From positions 34,092,001-34,156,000 of the forward strand of contig NC_091667.1 of assembly GCF_042453785.1 (NCBI RefSeq): DNA of 64,000 bases, written 5' to 3'. The notes under the pieces were generated by a model. The model was not told the DNA's origin and made no database searches. It saw only the letters and a list, made by a program, of their open reading frames with translations. The stretch comes from Malus domestica (taxonomy: Eukaryota; Streptophyta; Magnoliopsida; Rosales; Rosaceae). Positions 1 to 13,457 of this stretch are shown here, one piece after another (the first letter of the stretch is position 1; every line of letters begins with the position of its first letter). The position numbers and the translations under genes are program-made.

Positions 1-1636
1 CATGTTCTCTACGAAGCTTTGCTAGTTCTCTGTTTTCCTCAATTCAATGAAGAGTTTAGACCCACTAATTTATCAATAAATAAATAAACACAGTAAAAAA
101 CCTTAAATTACCCAATTAGAATAATGACAACAATTGGACAAAACAAAAGAAACCGTAGAGATTCAGCAGTTAAGTGTCTACAACCTCAAAATTTTACTGA
201 GTTTATGCAACTAAAGGGGCAATCAAATTATTAAGTTGTAAACAAAGTATCCAATTTCACGAAAAAAAGGATCTAATAGCACATTAGATGGTAAACTTGG
301 AATTAACCATTGGATTTTGCAAGACAGCATTTAAGATAGATGTGTAAACATGGATACAAATGCTTATCTAAATGGGTAAGGCACGTGTGGTTGTTTTTGT
401 GCCTTCATATGTTTATCACAAAAGATAACACAGGGCAATAAAGTATTTTGTCAAATTGGAAATTGTGAATATAAATTTTATTGTATCATAACAGCAGCAA
501 TTTTAAGCAAAAAGATTAAATCCACCAGTGTTAAATCCTGAAATTCTACAAAGAAAAATACGAAGAACACACCCACAACCGAAACACATAGAAAAAACAT
601 GACAGAAATTCTTTCCAAATAAGCAAAACAAAATTAAAAAAAAAAACCCAGGTGCAAGCAAAACAAAGGAAACTAAATTAAAACACATTCAAATACCTTC
701 AACACAGAGAACTTCGGAAATCGAAATTGAAACTCACAAATTTTCAAAGGCACCGTTTCCTGAAGCTGAAAACCAATTTGCATCACACATTTAGAGAAAC
801 TATCAAACCAGACACAGAAAATCGAAACCATATAGACTGATAAACATGCAATGCTTACTTGGAAACGCCAGATTAGATCAGTCCAAACCAATTTCCAATC
901 GAATAAAAAATGGGGAAAAATCTCTGAAATCGAAAACCAAACGACATCAGACATGCAAAAAAAACTATGTGAGGAAACACACGAAACCGAAACCACACGC
1001 GATAACAAACACACAAAACTTACCTCAAAATGGTCGATCAGATCAGCCCACAAATAATTCGAATCGAATTAAAAACAGGTAGAAAACAAAGAAGAACAAA
1101 GCAAGAAACCGAAGAATCGGCAGAGCGACAGAGAACAAAATCTCAGACGAAGAAAAATCGAGGGCGAAAAACCAATGAAGTCGAGGTATGCCAGAGAAGA
1201 AAGCGAAAAAGCAATTCAATGGTTGATAACAACCCATTTAAATTGAACCCAAAAAGCTTCTACCATTTAAAAATCAAGAGAACACAATCTATAGAGTCAG
1301 AAGAAAAACAGTCCCAGATGCGAGATTAGAAGAACTCACAGCAAAACTATCCACTCTGAGACTACGCGAGGCAAAGAGAGAAGAGAGGAAGAGAGAGAGC
1401 AAACGGCTGGAAAAGAAGGAACCAAATGCAATGGGAAAAAATTCGACTAAAACCAGTGAAAAGGAACTGAAAAACGAAGAGAAAGCGACGATGACAGTAG
1501 CGTGGAAGTAAAGAGCACAACCGTCCTTTGACTGTGGAAAGCAGGAAAAAAAACGAACAGAAGGAAAAAATTTAAGGGCATTTTGGTCCGCACACTGCCT
1601 TAAAACAGTATCACCCGAGTTTGGGTTTTAGTATAT
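1..1636. other. Intergenic; possible 5' leader of a leftward gene
   Basis: No open frame here looks like a protein. Read on the minus strand, the part around 1,330-1,560 is rich in C and T, with CTCTCT-type runs. That resembles the pyrimidine-rich 5' leaders of plant housekeeping genes, such as the beta-tubulin leader in this window. If so, the gene would be transcribed leftward and its coding part would lie beyond base 1. This is inference from base composition only. Confidence 0.25.
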
Positions 1637-1890
1637 ACTAGCCTCTCAGCACGCGCTCACGCGCATGCGAGAGGCATTTTTGTATCACGGGCGCTGCGCG
1701 CCCCAAAGATGTGTTGCTTTAAATATTCTTATATTTCTTAAGTGATTACTGAAAATGAATATATCTCATTATTATGCCTAAGAGAACGACTTATATAAAA
1801 ATAACTAACACAATATATTTTGAGAGGCGCGTAGCGCCCGTGATTAAAATAGACTCTCACATGCGCGTGAGCCCCTACGAAGAGGCTAGT
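1637..1890. mobile_element. GC-rich MITE with ~70-bp terminal inverted repeats
   Basis: The segment begins ACTAGCCTCT and ends AGAGGCTAGT. The inverted similarity continues inward for about 70 bases at roughly 75-80% identity. It includes GCTCACGCGCATG on one side and CATGCGCGTGAGC on the other, then ATCACGGGCGCT against AGCGCCCGTGAT. The core of about 110 bases is AT-rich and non-coding. No clear target-site duplication was found, so the superfamily is not assigned. Confidence 0.6.
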
Positions 1891-4800
1891 GAGCATGAAC
1901 GCTATGTGATGGCACACATATTCTTATATAAGTTGTTCTCCTAGGCATAATAAGATGACTACGCTACTTGATGACACGCATGCATACTTGCTCACGTGCT
2001 TATTTCTTATTAGAACTTAGGTAAACATTTGACGTGGTTGTTGACAATTGGAATATTAACTAAGCATTGATTAACATGCTTATTTCATATTGGTGACACA
2101 TTAAATAATTTGCATATTTAATTTAAAAATTAGTCTATCTAACATTATTCTTCCGCACAAATATGAAGAAAACTCTTAAACATTTGCTATTAAAAACTAA
2201 CATGTCAATCTGTGGTAATTAAATCTCTAATTACAATTGGTATATAGAGTACAATGCCTAGGTTCTTGTTATACTTGACCCTCTCTTATCTTAATCCCAT
2301 TCGTCACCATGTTAGAGTCTAGTAATCTGCACACCATGGTCACCTCGGACCTTATTCGACGACGACGTCGAAGAGGAAGTGGTCGTATCCTATCACCAAG
2401 GGCTGGTAGTAAAAAAAAAATTGGTTAGAAAGAAATCAAACTTTAAACCAACTCCACCCTACTGTTTGTGAAAAAAAAAAACATGAAAAATGTGAACTAA
2501 AAATAGAAAAACGAACTGGTTATCAGAAAAATCCGTAAACTGCCCAAGAAAAGAACGTAAAAAAATAAAATCAAATTACCAGAAAACAGAAATGAGATGT
2601 TCTACAAAATCATAATTTCATAGTTCTTTCTTCAACTCAAGCAATTGGAATTGCACAGCCTAGCCCATACTGCAATTCCATGAATCATGAGCTCCAGGAC
2701 CAGAAAATCCTCCCTCTCTAATGTTGAACATTCTAGTCCTAACCTGAATTGGCACACCCATAATTATGTACTCACTCACTCCTCTAATTGTGTCAACCCT
2801 CCTATTCGCACAACCATATGAACATATGATCCACCACCTGCTCGAACGACGTCAATGCACTCACACTCTTCCCCATTTTATTTGCTCCGAATCACGTCAA
2901 TCCAACCAGTTGCCCCATGTATTTCATCACATCCCTGACGCAGATCATGTGTCGGCATTCTATGTTCATCCCATGTTGTTTTATCGTATGCAGACTCGCG
3001 TCCCTTCAATCCCAAGCATCCTCTGCACTTCCAGAATGTCATTTCTTGCCATTTGGAAAACTATTCGCAACCAAACTCAGAAATTATGAGCCTTCGAGAA
3101 TATAACAAACAAACTAAAAACTTAACTTTGAGAATATTAGTTTAAGTGGTACCTGAATCAGAAGCACAAAGCCAAGAAAATAAAGAGACCTATACCAAAA
3201 TTAGAAGCACATAGTCAAATTGGTAAATATTAGTTTATAGATTTACAAAATATAAAGAGACCCAATTCTAGAACCAGAAGCACATAGCCAAGAAACTAAA
3301 AAGAAAAAACTCGATGGAGTGTGAAGAAATAAGTCAACCCAGATACAAAACCACAAAGTAATCCAAAAAACCCAAAAGTCACACAAATTAGTCAAATTCT
3401 TTTTGGCAGAAAAGAAGAACATACAATGGGAAACTTGTTGCTGGTGTAGCAAATAAGCATACAGGTCTTCCCCACAGCCCCATCTCCCAGAGTCACACAC
3501 TTGATGAACCTTGAAAAGCTTCAAGCCATTGGAAACTAAGAAAATACTCAGAGAGGCAAAATCTACATAGAAAACGAAAAGAAAAGGTGGGTTGTGGTTG
3601 GGTTGTTGGGATATGCACAAACAGAATGATCCGGTAAAACTACAGGCTGCAGGATAAGATTCAAAACATATTAAACCAAAAACCAGTGTATAATTCGTAC
3701 CAGTGTGAGATGATTCTTGGCAAATAAATAGAATCCAACGAAACTGAAATTCACTTAGGAGAAAGAGTAAGTTGTACCAATGTGAGATGATTCTAACCGA
3801 CGGGAAATATCTGATGAATTTCAAAAGAAACTTCGAAAAACCACTCGGAGGATATGAGTCTGCGCAGAAGACGAAAGTGAGTTTGTTTACTCTTTGTATA
3901 TATTGTGGGGGTTAAGTGATGATTTGAGATCTTTAGAACGTGCGGTAAATGGCGGTTCCTTCTCCAGTATTAGCAACTGCTGCAACTGCTGATCTTAGTG
4001 GAAGTGTGGAGAGTTTCGGTTCCATCTGGAGTGGTTTTCTTTTCTTTTCTTTTTTTATTTACTATTTTTGTGTTTTTTTTTTATGGTGAAAAGATTAGAG
4101 TGCGATACAATAGTTATAAGAAGATCAATCTAAGGGGTGACAATGAATTTTAAAGTGTGGGTGTTTTCATCCGGTGGTCCAGAATGTTCATGGTTAAGAT
4201 AGGCACATATGCAGAGCATTCCGCTTTTTGTAGATAATTTATGAATGTTGTGATATTATCATTTTGACCTTATTTCTATTAGTAGTTGTATGTTAGCTTT
4301 GTGTGTGAAGTGAGGACATTCTTGGCATTTCGGAATGTTTCACCATTTAGTCATTCTCACTTTATATATATAGATAAATATAATTTTAAAGTTAATTTAC
4401 TTGGACCTCAGCAGGAATAATACCCCCTTTGTCTTATCAGATTGAGCGACTTTGCAATGAAACTTTTGTATATATTTTTGATGTATTGTAGACGATTCAT
4501 GGTCATTTGCATGTCATGGCGTTGTCTGATAAAGAACAAAAATTTGTAAACGTGCTAATTTGACGACTCTATCGCTCTTGGTTTCAGAAAGTAAAAAGGA
4601 TGCATGGAATAAAGTCCATGCAATTAAGACTTTTTAAAAAAAGTGATTTTGTGGATCTTTAAAAAGATGGTTAATAACAATAGATGAAAATTCTGTAGTA
4701 ACTATAATAAATTTATTAATTTGGGTTCAATGTGGAAGAGAGGCCCCTTCACCGAAGCCTAAAACTGGTTGTTGGGCTTAATCATCATGACCATTTTGTC

Positions 4801-6210
4801 TTCAACGCTAGGATAGCAGACCCGATCTTAAACTCCAAAGATTTGAATTGTTATGGTTATGTACGTGCGTGATAGTGAATTGCTCTATTTCTTGGTGATG
4901 ACGATTCAATACGTGTCGTTGCGTCAATGCATTCCATATATGGGTTGAAAAAATGACAACGATACGATTGGTGCTTGGTATTCATTTTAAGGATTTCATG
5001 ATGTATAATGTTAAAGTAAAAAAGTTACAATGACTTATTTGTTAAAACTCTGTCAGTTGTTTACATGTAACATGCAGAAAGAATTTATCATATCTCTTTA
5101 ACTTGTCACTCCAAAAATTAATTTGATGTATGTTCGGAACATGTGGCATCACGGTTTGATACATATATTATTCTCCCAACATGAGCTTTTTTTTTAATTT
5201 AAAGTTAATTTATTATTTGTCCCCTAGATTATTAATTTAAAGTTAATTTATGAGATCTTGTTTGGACCGTACACAGGTACATGAATTAGTTGATAGTTGA
5301 TATATATATTTTTTTATTATTAAAAAAATTACAAAATCTAGTACAATTCAAGATAATCAGCTGATAAATTACAAGATGTTGGGAGAGGGCGTGAGGGAGG
5401 GGAGGTTCAGTGGATGAATTAGAAAGGGGAAAATGAGTTCCGGAAATAGCATCAATTGTAAGGTTTAGTTTTGGTAGAGACTTGTCTGCAAATTTATCAA
5501 TATATATAGCTGATCTAGAAGAGTAAAAAGCTTACTGTCCTAGGAAACAATTACATGCGAAGGGAAATTAAACAAGATATATAACGCTTGCAGCAACTCA
5601 TAACTGAAAGCAATTGAGTCTCAGGAATAGAATGCACTCCTCACTGCGTTGTGCGTTCCAACCGAATGGTAGAACAGTATACTACCAAACATTAGAAACG
5701 AAAATGTTGATTCATCAAACTGTCAGTCCGCCTATTGCGTCGAATTCACGTAACTTGATACCAAAATATATGCAGCTATGCATATGGGTTCACCTGTAAA
5801 CTATCTGTGCGCGTGCACGTGTCTAGTTTTATTAACCTGATGAGAATCTATCTCTGGGTGCTTGCATATGTATTGGTTTATGAACTCCAGGAAGATTATA
5901 AAAATAACATGAAAAGAGAGAGCAGAAAGAGAGGTGGTGGAACACACAACAAAGCAACAATATTTAAAACTGCAGTTTAAATATATATATATGGAGTAAT
6001 TAATTGAGATACCGTTGAGCTATATATTGTTACTTCGATCATGAGCTCAACAAGCTTTCTAGTATTTCATAAATAACTTAGAGCCTCTGGATTCCACAAC
6101 TTTCTAAGCCATGCCTGCCTCGCCGAGTGACCACAAGTGCCTGGGGAATTATTACTTGTACCTAGAATAAGAGGTTCCTACACACTCGGAGTCTCTACGA
6201 CCTGGCGGAT
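1891..6210. other. Intergenic, AT-rich, no recognised gene
   Basis: No conserved protein was recognised in any frame. Short local repeats occur near 3,160-3,300 (AGAAGCACATAGCCAAGAAA and variants) and near 3,700-3,800 (two copies of a GTGAGATGATTC-containing block). On the minus strand a TATA-like ATATATACAAAG reads at about 3,892-3,903, upstream of a 193-codon open frame with no recognised domain. I do not call that frame a gene. Confidence 0.5.
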
Positions 6211-6474
6211 CTACTCTTCAGAAGTACCTACGCCCTCCTCCTCCTTTGACCTCCTCTTCTTCTTCAGCTCATTCTTGGTTGGAGTCCGTACATGCGTAGC
6301 AACACACTCGTGTGGGTGGTGCTTGGAGTACACTGGGTAAGCACACACCGGTTTCTTAGAGCAAACGTAATGTGTTGCAAGGTGTCTGTCATGAACATGG
6401 ATCCTCAAGCCTTCAATTGTATCGAAGGTCTTGCTTACACTGGTACAGCCATTGCAACGAAATGTTTGAGACAT
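6211..6474 (-). CDS. Small C2H2-like zinc-finger protein (87 aa, hypothetical)
   Basis: This is a single-exon frame of 87 residues. Residues 5-27 look like a variant C2H2 finger: F-x-C-x2-C, then KTF, then GLRIH and a histidine pair (HVHDRH). The second cysteine and the first histidine are further apart than the usual 12 residues. A second Cys/His cluster follows (VCSKKPVC, then SKHHPHEC and ATH). The C-terminus is basic then acidic (KKKRRSKEEE). The frame stays open upstream, but the TATA box at 6,576-6,585 lies inside that extension. The internal ATG, about 100 bases downstream of the TATA box, is therefore the likely start. Nucleic-acid binding is inferred from the finger pattern only; I do not recognise the family. 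Confidence 0.5.
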   Translation of the reverse strand: MSQTFRCNGCTSVSKTFDTIEGLRIHVHDRHLATHYVCSKKPVCAYPVYSKHHPHECVATHVRTPTKNELKKKRRSKEEEGVGTSEE

Positions 6475-6575
6475 TTTGGACGAGTTTTGGGAGAAAGAAA
6501 CTAGAACAAAGGAGTTTCTTTTAGGGTAAAGAAAACTGATCGAGGGACTTAAGAGTACATAGAGAGATGGAGGTT

Positions 6576-6585
6576 TATTTTTATA
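6576..6585 (-). promoter_or_regulatory. TATA box of the small zinc-finger-like gene
   Basis: The minus strand reads TATAAAAATA about 100 bases before the chosen ATG. This predicts a leader of about 70-75 bases and excludes the longer upstream start. Confidence 0.5.
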
Positions 6586-7879
6586 GGACAAGGATACTTG
6601 GAAAAGATGTAAAAAAATATTTATCCAAAATGGAAAAGCAATCATTACAGTTGTAGCGAAAAGAAGTGCTTTTTTTTTTTTTTTTTTGGAATTATTATTA
6701 GAATTTCAAAAATCTCATTCTACACTTCAAATTTTCTATATTAGGAAAAAAAAATACACTTGTAAGGAATTTAGAATGAGATTTTTGGAGTGTCAATAAT
6801 ACTTCTCTTTTTTTTTCTTTTTTCTTTTTTCTTTTTTTTTCCAAGGGAAAATTAAAATCCCCTACAGTTTTTCTATATCGTTTAGATTAAACATCTGTGC
6901 TTTTTCAAAATTTGATTAAAGTACTTTGACCAATAGTTACCTCTATTTTTTAAAATTAAAATAATTTTTGAATTTATCATTTTATCTGTATGATGCACTT
7001 TTCCTTATTTAGTGGAGATATTAGTAATTAAACTATATTTTCTCTTCTTCCAAATATGTTTTTTCGATCAGTTTTTTTTTTTTTTTTTTTTGGGTTATGC
7101 AAACATTTAATATTATTTATTTTTTCAAATGGTTTTTTTCTTTTTCTAATAGTTGGTGATCAACATAAAAGCTCCGTGTAATTTTTCAATTTTTTTGTGA
7201 AATTATATATATATTTTTGCTGTTTTTTTAAGTATAGTTGTTGACGAATTATTATTAGGTACAATACATTACGTATATATTATCTGCGGGTACGTTTGAA
7301 TTTACAAAAATCATTAATTGATATGTTTATTTGCAATTTTGGTATGTTTTATTTGATGCATATTGTTAATATTAGTACATTATTTTTATTTTGGTATGTT
7401 TTATTTTGTACACATTGTGTATTGGTACGTTTATATTATTCTAAATCCTATTTTCTCTTAACGTACTAAAAGAAAAGCTTATTTCGATACGTTTGATTTT
7501 GGGGGATTAAAAAATATTTTAAACTATTTTGGAAAGAAAATATCTTAAATCGTAGATAATTATTGCTAAATTGTAGTATTATTGTGAAAATAAATTGAAT
7601 CTAACCAACTTTTTTTTTTTTTTACCATTATCTCTAAGAAAGGAGAGTAATCAAAAGGCTAGATTATAGGGAATTTGTTACAATATACGGTGCATATAGC
7701 ACCAAAATTATGACAAAAAAAAAAGTTTAATCAAATCACTAAAAGGCATGAATGTTTGATCTAGAAAATTCAAAACTGAGGTGATTATATCAAAAGATCC
7801 CTAAATTATAATTAAGTGTGAAAGTTCAATGTTGTTCTCATCCAATTTTTTTTTTTTATTTATAAATTATTCTTATTAT
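6586..7879. other. AT-rich intergenic DNA with T-runs
   Basis: The sequence is very AT-rich with several T-runs of 12-18 bases (about 6,670, 7,070 and 7,610). No gene or structured repeat was recognised. Confidence 0.5.
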
Positions 7880-9838
7880 TAAGAGGGGGAGAGAGGAGTT
7901 GAAACTATTGCAATAATTTAGGAAAATGGGGAGTTTGGAACCCGAGACGTATGAGTGAAAAACTAACACCCTAGCTATCTACTAAGATATTGGACCACAT
8001 GCAATTTATTTGTTCTCTTCCAATTTATTTACTCTCTATTTACACACAACCAATGCAACCACCTACCCACAAAGCATGCATATAATCATAACCTTGGGTT
8101 CTTTGCTCTTAATAAGTCTAAGAAGTAGACATCTCTTGAAAGTGGAATGAATGTCGCTTTCGATTTTTGTAATCGACCAAATACCCTTTAATTATTTTTT
8201 GTGATATCCTAAACTTGTAAATGAAAATTTTTATATACGACTTCTATAAGTGACAAAATTAATTTTAATTCACTACAATAATTCCATTACATAACTTAAC
8301 CTAAATAGCTCACACTTATTATTGTATCGAGCTAAAAAGAAAATCTTCAAATGAGAAAATCCACCTAAATTATGGATGCAGTAATACATTGTGTCCTCCA
8401 GCTCTGCAGCAAGCAAGAACAGAAGAAAGAGTGAATTCATTAACCTGCAGTAAATAAAAGATCAGCACCCAAAGCATCATTACTTGCTAAGGCTATTGCC
8501 ACTTTGCCAGAACAGGTAGTTTGTGTGAGGTTGGTCCCCTTCAAGATTTGCTGCAGAAATCATTTATTTTTTATCTGCTATATTATTATTACTTGTACCA
8601 GTCTTTTTCTCTAAACAGCTTGATCACTCCTATATTATCATCCCTGGGTGGAGTGTGTTGGTGTTTAAAACATCCGCAAGGAATAAACGATAAAAAACAA
8701 CCCGGCTTTTGCCTCGTTCCTCTTTTATGGAGATATTTTTCAAGTACCCAAAATACAGGGTGGTACAACACACATTATTATATAAGTGAAGGAACACTTG
8801 AAAAATAAAACTTCCCTCAACTTATGTTACAGACTTCAAGTTTGTTCGATGTGTTTATTCTTTAAGTACTTTGTGACATGTTCACTTAGTTTGGTCCTTC
8901 AGTTTAACTACAATCAGTGTCATTCTTGAATTTAAGTGAGTACATTAGGCTGAAGAGAATAATATCAACTGAAATTGAAAGTATAATCATGCATATTGTA
9001 ACAATATGCTCTGTAAATTTATATATAATAGAAATAAGGTATGAGGTTTTATAGACACATTAGGTATGTATCACCAGAGGTTTGCTATCATGATCCAAGA
9101 AGCACTTTCTCCCAAACCAATCGTTCGAAATAGTATCTCTTGCTAGTTAAAATCCGATATGCCTATTGCAAGTACAAGCTGAGCAAAAATTCCATGGTGC
9201 TTCAAGCATTTTATATTTTGTGCATTTTAATCCTCGAAGCATAATTTATGTATTTTTTATCAAAGATTTAACGGTTATTATACACCGAAACAGCGGTGAA
9301 AATCCCCAAGTTGAGCCATATACTTTGTTGTGAGGTAGGTCCCTCCTCCAAATTTGCTGCACCAATATGAATCATTAGATTAGGTCCAAGTCTCGTTCTT
9401 TGACAGTACCAAGTATCTCTGAACGTCTTGAACTCGTCCTGAGTGATTCAAACATTCGCAAGGAATAAACCATAAAAAACAATGTGGCTTTTGCCTTCTT
9501 ACACAAGAAAGCCTCCAAAAGTAAAGTCAGTGGCCCACTTGTAGAAAATTACAACCATTCTACTAGTAATAATATTTTTTTTTGAGACAAAAAATCTTCT
9601 AATAAGAATAATATTATGTGATAATCTATTACCAGTAACATTTTTTTAATAAAATATCTTATTTTCGACTCTTGTAGATGACACGAGTTTAATTCTAATT
9701 TATAACGACGCACTCAGTTTGCAACTTAATCAAATTTATCACTACGTGCAATATATTATTGTATCAAACAGTGACGGTTAGAATCCAACTAGCTAGACTA
9801 TGGACTCGGTAATTAAAATTATATCGTTGCAAGTGTGA
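7880..9838. repeat. Oldest, degenerate unit of the 2.9-kb tandem array
   Basis: Parts of this stretch align with the two later units. About 8,040-8,130 matches 10,830-10,920 (shared CATAACCTTGGGTTCTTTGC). About 8,500-8,700 matches 11,300-11,500, and 9,740-9,838 matches the end of the next unit. Divergence is clearly higher than between the later units. It also lacks the hAT-like insert, so it represents the pre-insertion state. Confidence 0.65.
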
Positions 9839-12720
9839 TTTTTATGCACTTTCATAAATTACTCTTACATATGTCACGTTGCTAATTTGATTTTAATATT
9901 AAACAACTAAACAAACATTAATCATAAATTAAGGTGGATATTTCAATGTGCAATATGGAGAAAATTAAAACTAAAGAGGGTGTAAAATGGAGTTAGTTCA
10001 TTCGTTTAACTAAAAATCAACGGATTTTATTGTAACGAGTTATTGACTTGGGCACGGGGCCTCATATTCTCATTGCTTCGTTGGTTTTGTGGCAACAAAT
10101 GTGCTTATCATATATGTCCGATAGTGTATAATGTTTTTGTTTTTCTTCACAATTCACGAATTGATATTTTGGGTGCACTAATCATTACAAACAGGGTAAA
10201 GCTTGTTTTGGTTAAGCACCTCAAGCATACATAAAAAAAATCATTAATTAGGTTAAGCATTAATTAAAAATTTATTAATTAGGTTAAGTTTTTTGTTTTT
10301 CTTTTAGGGCATCGTTAAGTGAAATGAGCATTTCATTAAGGGTCCATATATCACGTGTAATCTTCATTTGTGATAAATAAAATTTCAGAGTGCAGTCCTC
10401 ATAATTAAGTGTTGCTATGTACAAGTAAAGTAAAGCCTAGTAGAAATTAAAACTAATGTCACCAAGTACCACATGTATATGCCTATTGGAGTCGGTCTTC
10501 AAAAAAGTGAACAATCGTGGCTTAGCCGATCTTTCTTCTTTTATAATTTTTTATGAATACCATATAGACATCACTAGCTGAGCTCGTTGACAATGAGATT
10601 AGTTGATTTTCCAACAAACAAGTGATTTTATGAAGATTATTGTTACCCTTGAAATAAACATAAATTTTCTACAAATTGTTGAAACTATTACAATAATTTA
10701 AGAGAAATAAGAGTTTTGAACACAAAACGAGATACATGGGTAAAAACCTAACACTCATATCCACCAAAATATTATACCAAATATAATTTATTTGTTCTCA
10801 TCCAATTTAATTGTTCTCTATTTACACACACCCAATGCAACCACCCACCCACAAACAAACCATGCATACAAGACAATCATAACCTTGGGTTCTTTGCTCT
10901 TAAGTCTAGAAGGTAGACATCTCTCGGAAGTGAAACGAATGTCCCTTCCGATTCTTATAATCGACCAAATACCCTTTTAAGTATTTTTAGTGGTATTCAT
11001 AAACTAGTAAATGAGAAACTTTATATACAACTTTATAAATTGCGAGATCAATTATAATTCACTATTGCTCTTTCATTACATAACATAACCTAAACCGCTC
11101 CACGCTTAAATGTAATATGTTGTTATATCAAGTTTAAAAGAAAATCTTCAAATGATAAAATCCAACTGGATTATGGATTCCAGCTGCAGCAAACAAGAAA
11201 GAAGAAAGAGTGAATTCATTAACCTGCAGCTGCAGTAATTAAAATATCATCACCCAAAGCAATGAAAGCACCATCACTTGCCATGGCTATTGCCATTTGC
11301 CAGAACTACTGGTACTTTGTTGTGAGGTTGGTCCCCGTCAAGATTTGCTGCACCAATCATTTACTTTTGATCTGCTATATTATTACTATTTGTGCCTGTC
11401 TTTTTCTCTAAGCAGCTCGAACTCTCCTATAGTATCATCCTTGGATGGAGTGTGTAGGTGTTTAAAACATCTGAAAGGAATACACAATAAAAACCAACAT
11501 GGCTTTTGCCTCCTTACACAAGATAGTCTCCTAAAGGAAAGTCAGTGGCTCCACTTGTAGAAAATTACAACCAATCGACTAGTAAGAGTTCGATTCTTAT
11601 TTATAATGACTCGCCGGTTGTGAAACTTAATCAAAAATACCATCCCTTGGTGTAGTATGTTACTGTATCAAACAATGATGCATAAAATTCGCTTAGCTAG
11701 ACTATGGATGCGGTAATTAAAATTCTAATGGTTCAAGTAGGGATGGACAAAATATCCGCGGGTATGAGTAACCGCGCGATTACCCGTCCATTTGAAACTC
11801 ATGGTTATGGTTATGGGTAACTATTTAAAACAAATAAACAGTTATATAGATATAACCATTTACCTGTGAAATTTAAATGAGTGATTATGATTATTACCCG
11901 CGGGTACCCATTTAACCGTTTATTTTAATATATGTAAATGAAAAAAACCTAAAAACTCTAAATTGTTCGACCTCTCCCATACTTCTGCCGCTCATCTCTC
12001 TCTCTCATCTCCACCTCGTTCTGACTTCCATCAACTACAAAACCTAGTTTTCTCTTTTTATTTTTATTCAAAATTCAATGATTTATATTTTGGATTAATT
12101 GGATTGGAGGTTTGGATTGGTCTGACATGTGATAAATAATTGAGGAAAGAGCAATTGTTTGTGGTGCCGCTGACTAATCTCCATGCGAGAGTCCTAGACT
12201 GCTTCCTAATTTATTTTCATGGACACTGAGTTGCTATTTTGATGTGTTAGTATTTGTTTTATTTTCTCTTTTTCTTATAATATTAATTGATTGCCAACCA
12301 CATAAGTTTTGTAATGAGAACGACTTGCATGACATGAGCATACGGCAATCGTAATATGTTTCATCAATGATACAATAATATGTACAAGTTTTTTGAAGAT
12401 TTAAAATATGAAAATACGGACATAGATGTTAAATATACTAATAACGGTGTTTAAAAATTATGACAAATTTCTATTTTAATTTTCAAGTTGTTAAAAAAAC
12501 GTGATGGGTGAAAAAAAGGGGTAAAATGAGTAAAAATTGGTAAACAGGTTTAAAATGGGTAAATGATTACGGTTAAATTGGTACACGATTTTGGGTATGC
12601 TTAACCGTCTATGCAATTACCCAAATGGTAAACAGTTATGCGGATAAGAGCTTAAACGGTTATTGGTAAATAACAGCGGTTACCCGTCTGCCATAACCAT
12701 TGCCCATCATGCAAGTGTGA
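9839..12720. repeat. Tandem array unit 1 (~2.88 kb)
   Basis: The block recurs almost base for base at 12,721-15,777. Anchor phrases such as TTTTTATGCACTTTCATAAA begin each unit. The unit has no convincing gene. Short open frames (for example 10,043-10,234 and 11,297-11,560) recur in the other units only because the DNA was duplicated. On the minus strand a short exon-like stretch at about 11,235-11,310 reads MAIAMASDGAFIALGDDI and is followed by a splice-donor-like GT. It may be a relic of an unrecognised gene. Confidence 0.85.
11738..12708. mobile_element. hAT-like non-autonomous element, copy A
   Basis: The element begins TAGGGATGGACAAAATATCC and its far end reads, in reverse complement, GATGGGCAATGGTTATGG. 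TAGGG-type termini are typical of hAT elements. Sub-terminal regions are built from repeated GGTTACCCG/CGGGTAAC motifs in both orientations. No transposase is encoded. The older unit of the array reads straight through the insertion point (CGTTGCAAGTG), which gives a natural empty site. The flanking duplications are degenerate. Confidence 0.65.
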
Positions 12721-13457
12721 TTTTTATGCACTTTCATAAACGACTCTCACGTTATTCACGTTGCTAATTTAATTGGAGTATTAAACAACTAAACAAACAT
12801 TAATCGTAAATTATGGCGGACATTTCAATGTGCAATATGGAGAAAATTAAAACTAAAGAGGGTGTAAAATGGAGTTAGTTCATTTGTTTAACTAAAAATC
12901 AACGGATTTCATTGTAACGAGTTATTGAATTGGGCACCGGGCCTCATATTCTCATTGCTTCGTTGGTTTTGTGGCAACAAATGTGCATATCATATATGTC
13001 CGATAGTGTATAATGTTTTTGTTTTTCTTCACAATTCACGAATTGATATTTTGGGTACACTAGTCATTACAAACAGGGTAAAGCTTGTTTTGGTTAAGCA
13101 CCGCAAGCATACATAAAAAAATCATTAATTAGGTTAAGCATTAATTAAAAAATTATTAATTAGGTTAAGTTTTTTGTTTTTCTTTTAGGGCATCGTTAAG
13201 AGAAATGAGCATTTCATTAATGGTCCATATATCACGTGTAATCTTCATTTGTGATAAGTAAAATTTCAGAGTGCAGTCCACATAATTAAGTGTTGCTATG
13301 TACAAGTAAAGTAAAGCCTAGTAAAAATTAAAACTAATGTCACCAAGTACCACATGTATATGCCTATTGGTGTCGGTCTTCAAAAAAGTGAACAATCGTG
13401 GCTTAGCCGATCTTTCTTCTTTTATAATTTTTTATGAATATCATATAGACATTACTA

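Noticed and set aside
3243..3824. A 193-codon minus-strand open frame after a TATA-like motif.
   Set aside because: Composition is rich in F, S and L from AT-rich DNA, and no domain or homologue comes to mind. Short direct repeats run through it. Too weak to call.
10043..13116. A 63-codon open frame repeated at 10,043-10,234 and 12,925-13,116 with nearly the same protein.
   Set aside because: The likeness follows from the recent tandem duplication of the whole unit. No domain, no Kozak-like context and no copy in the older unit support a gene.
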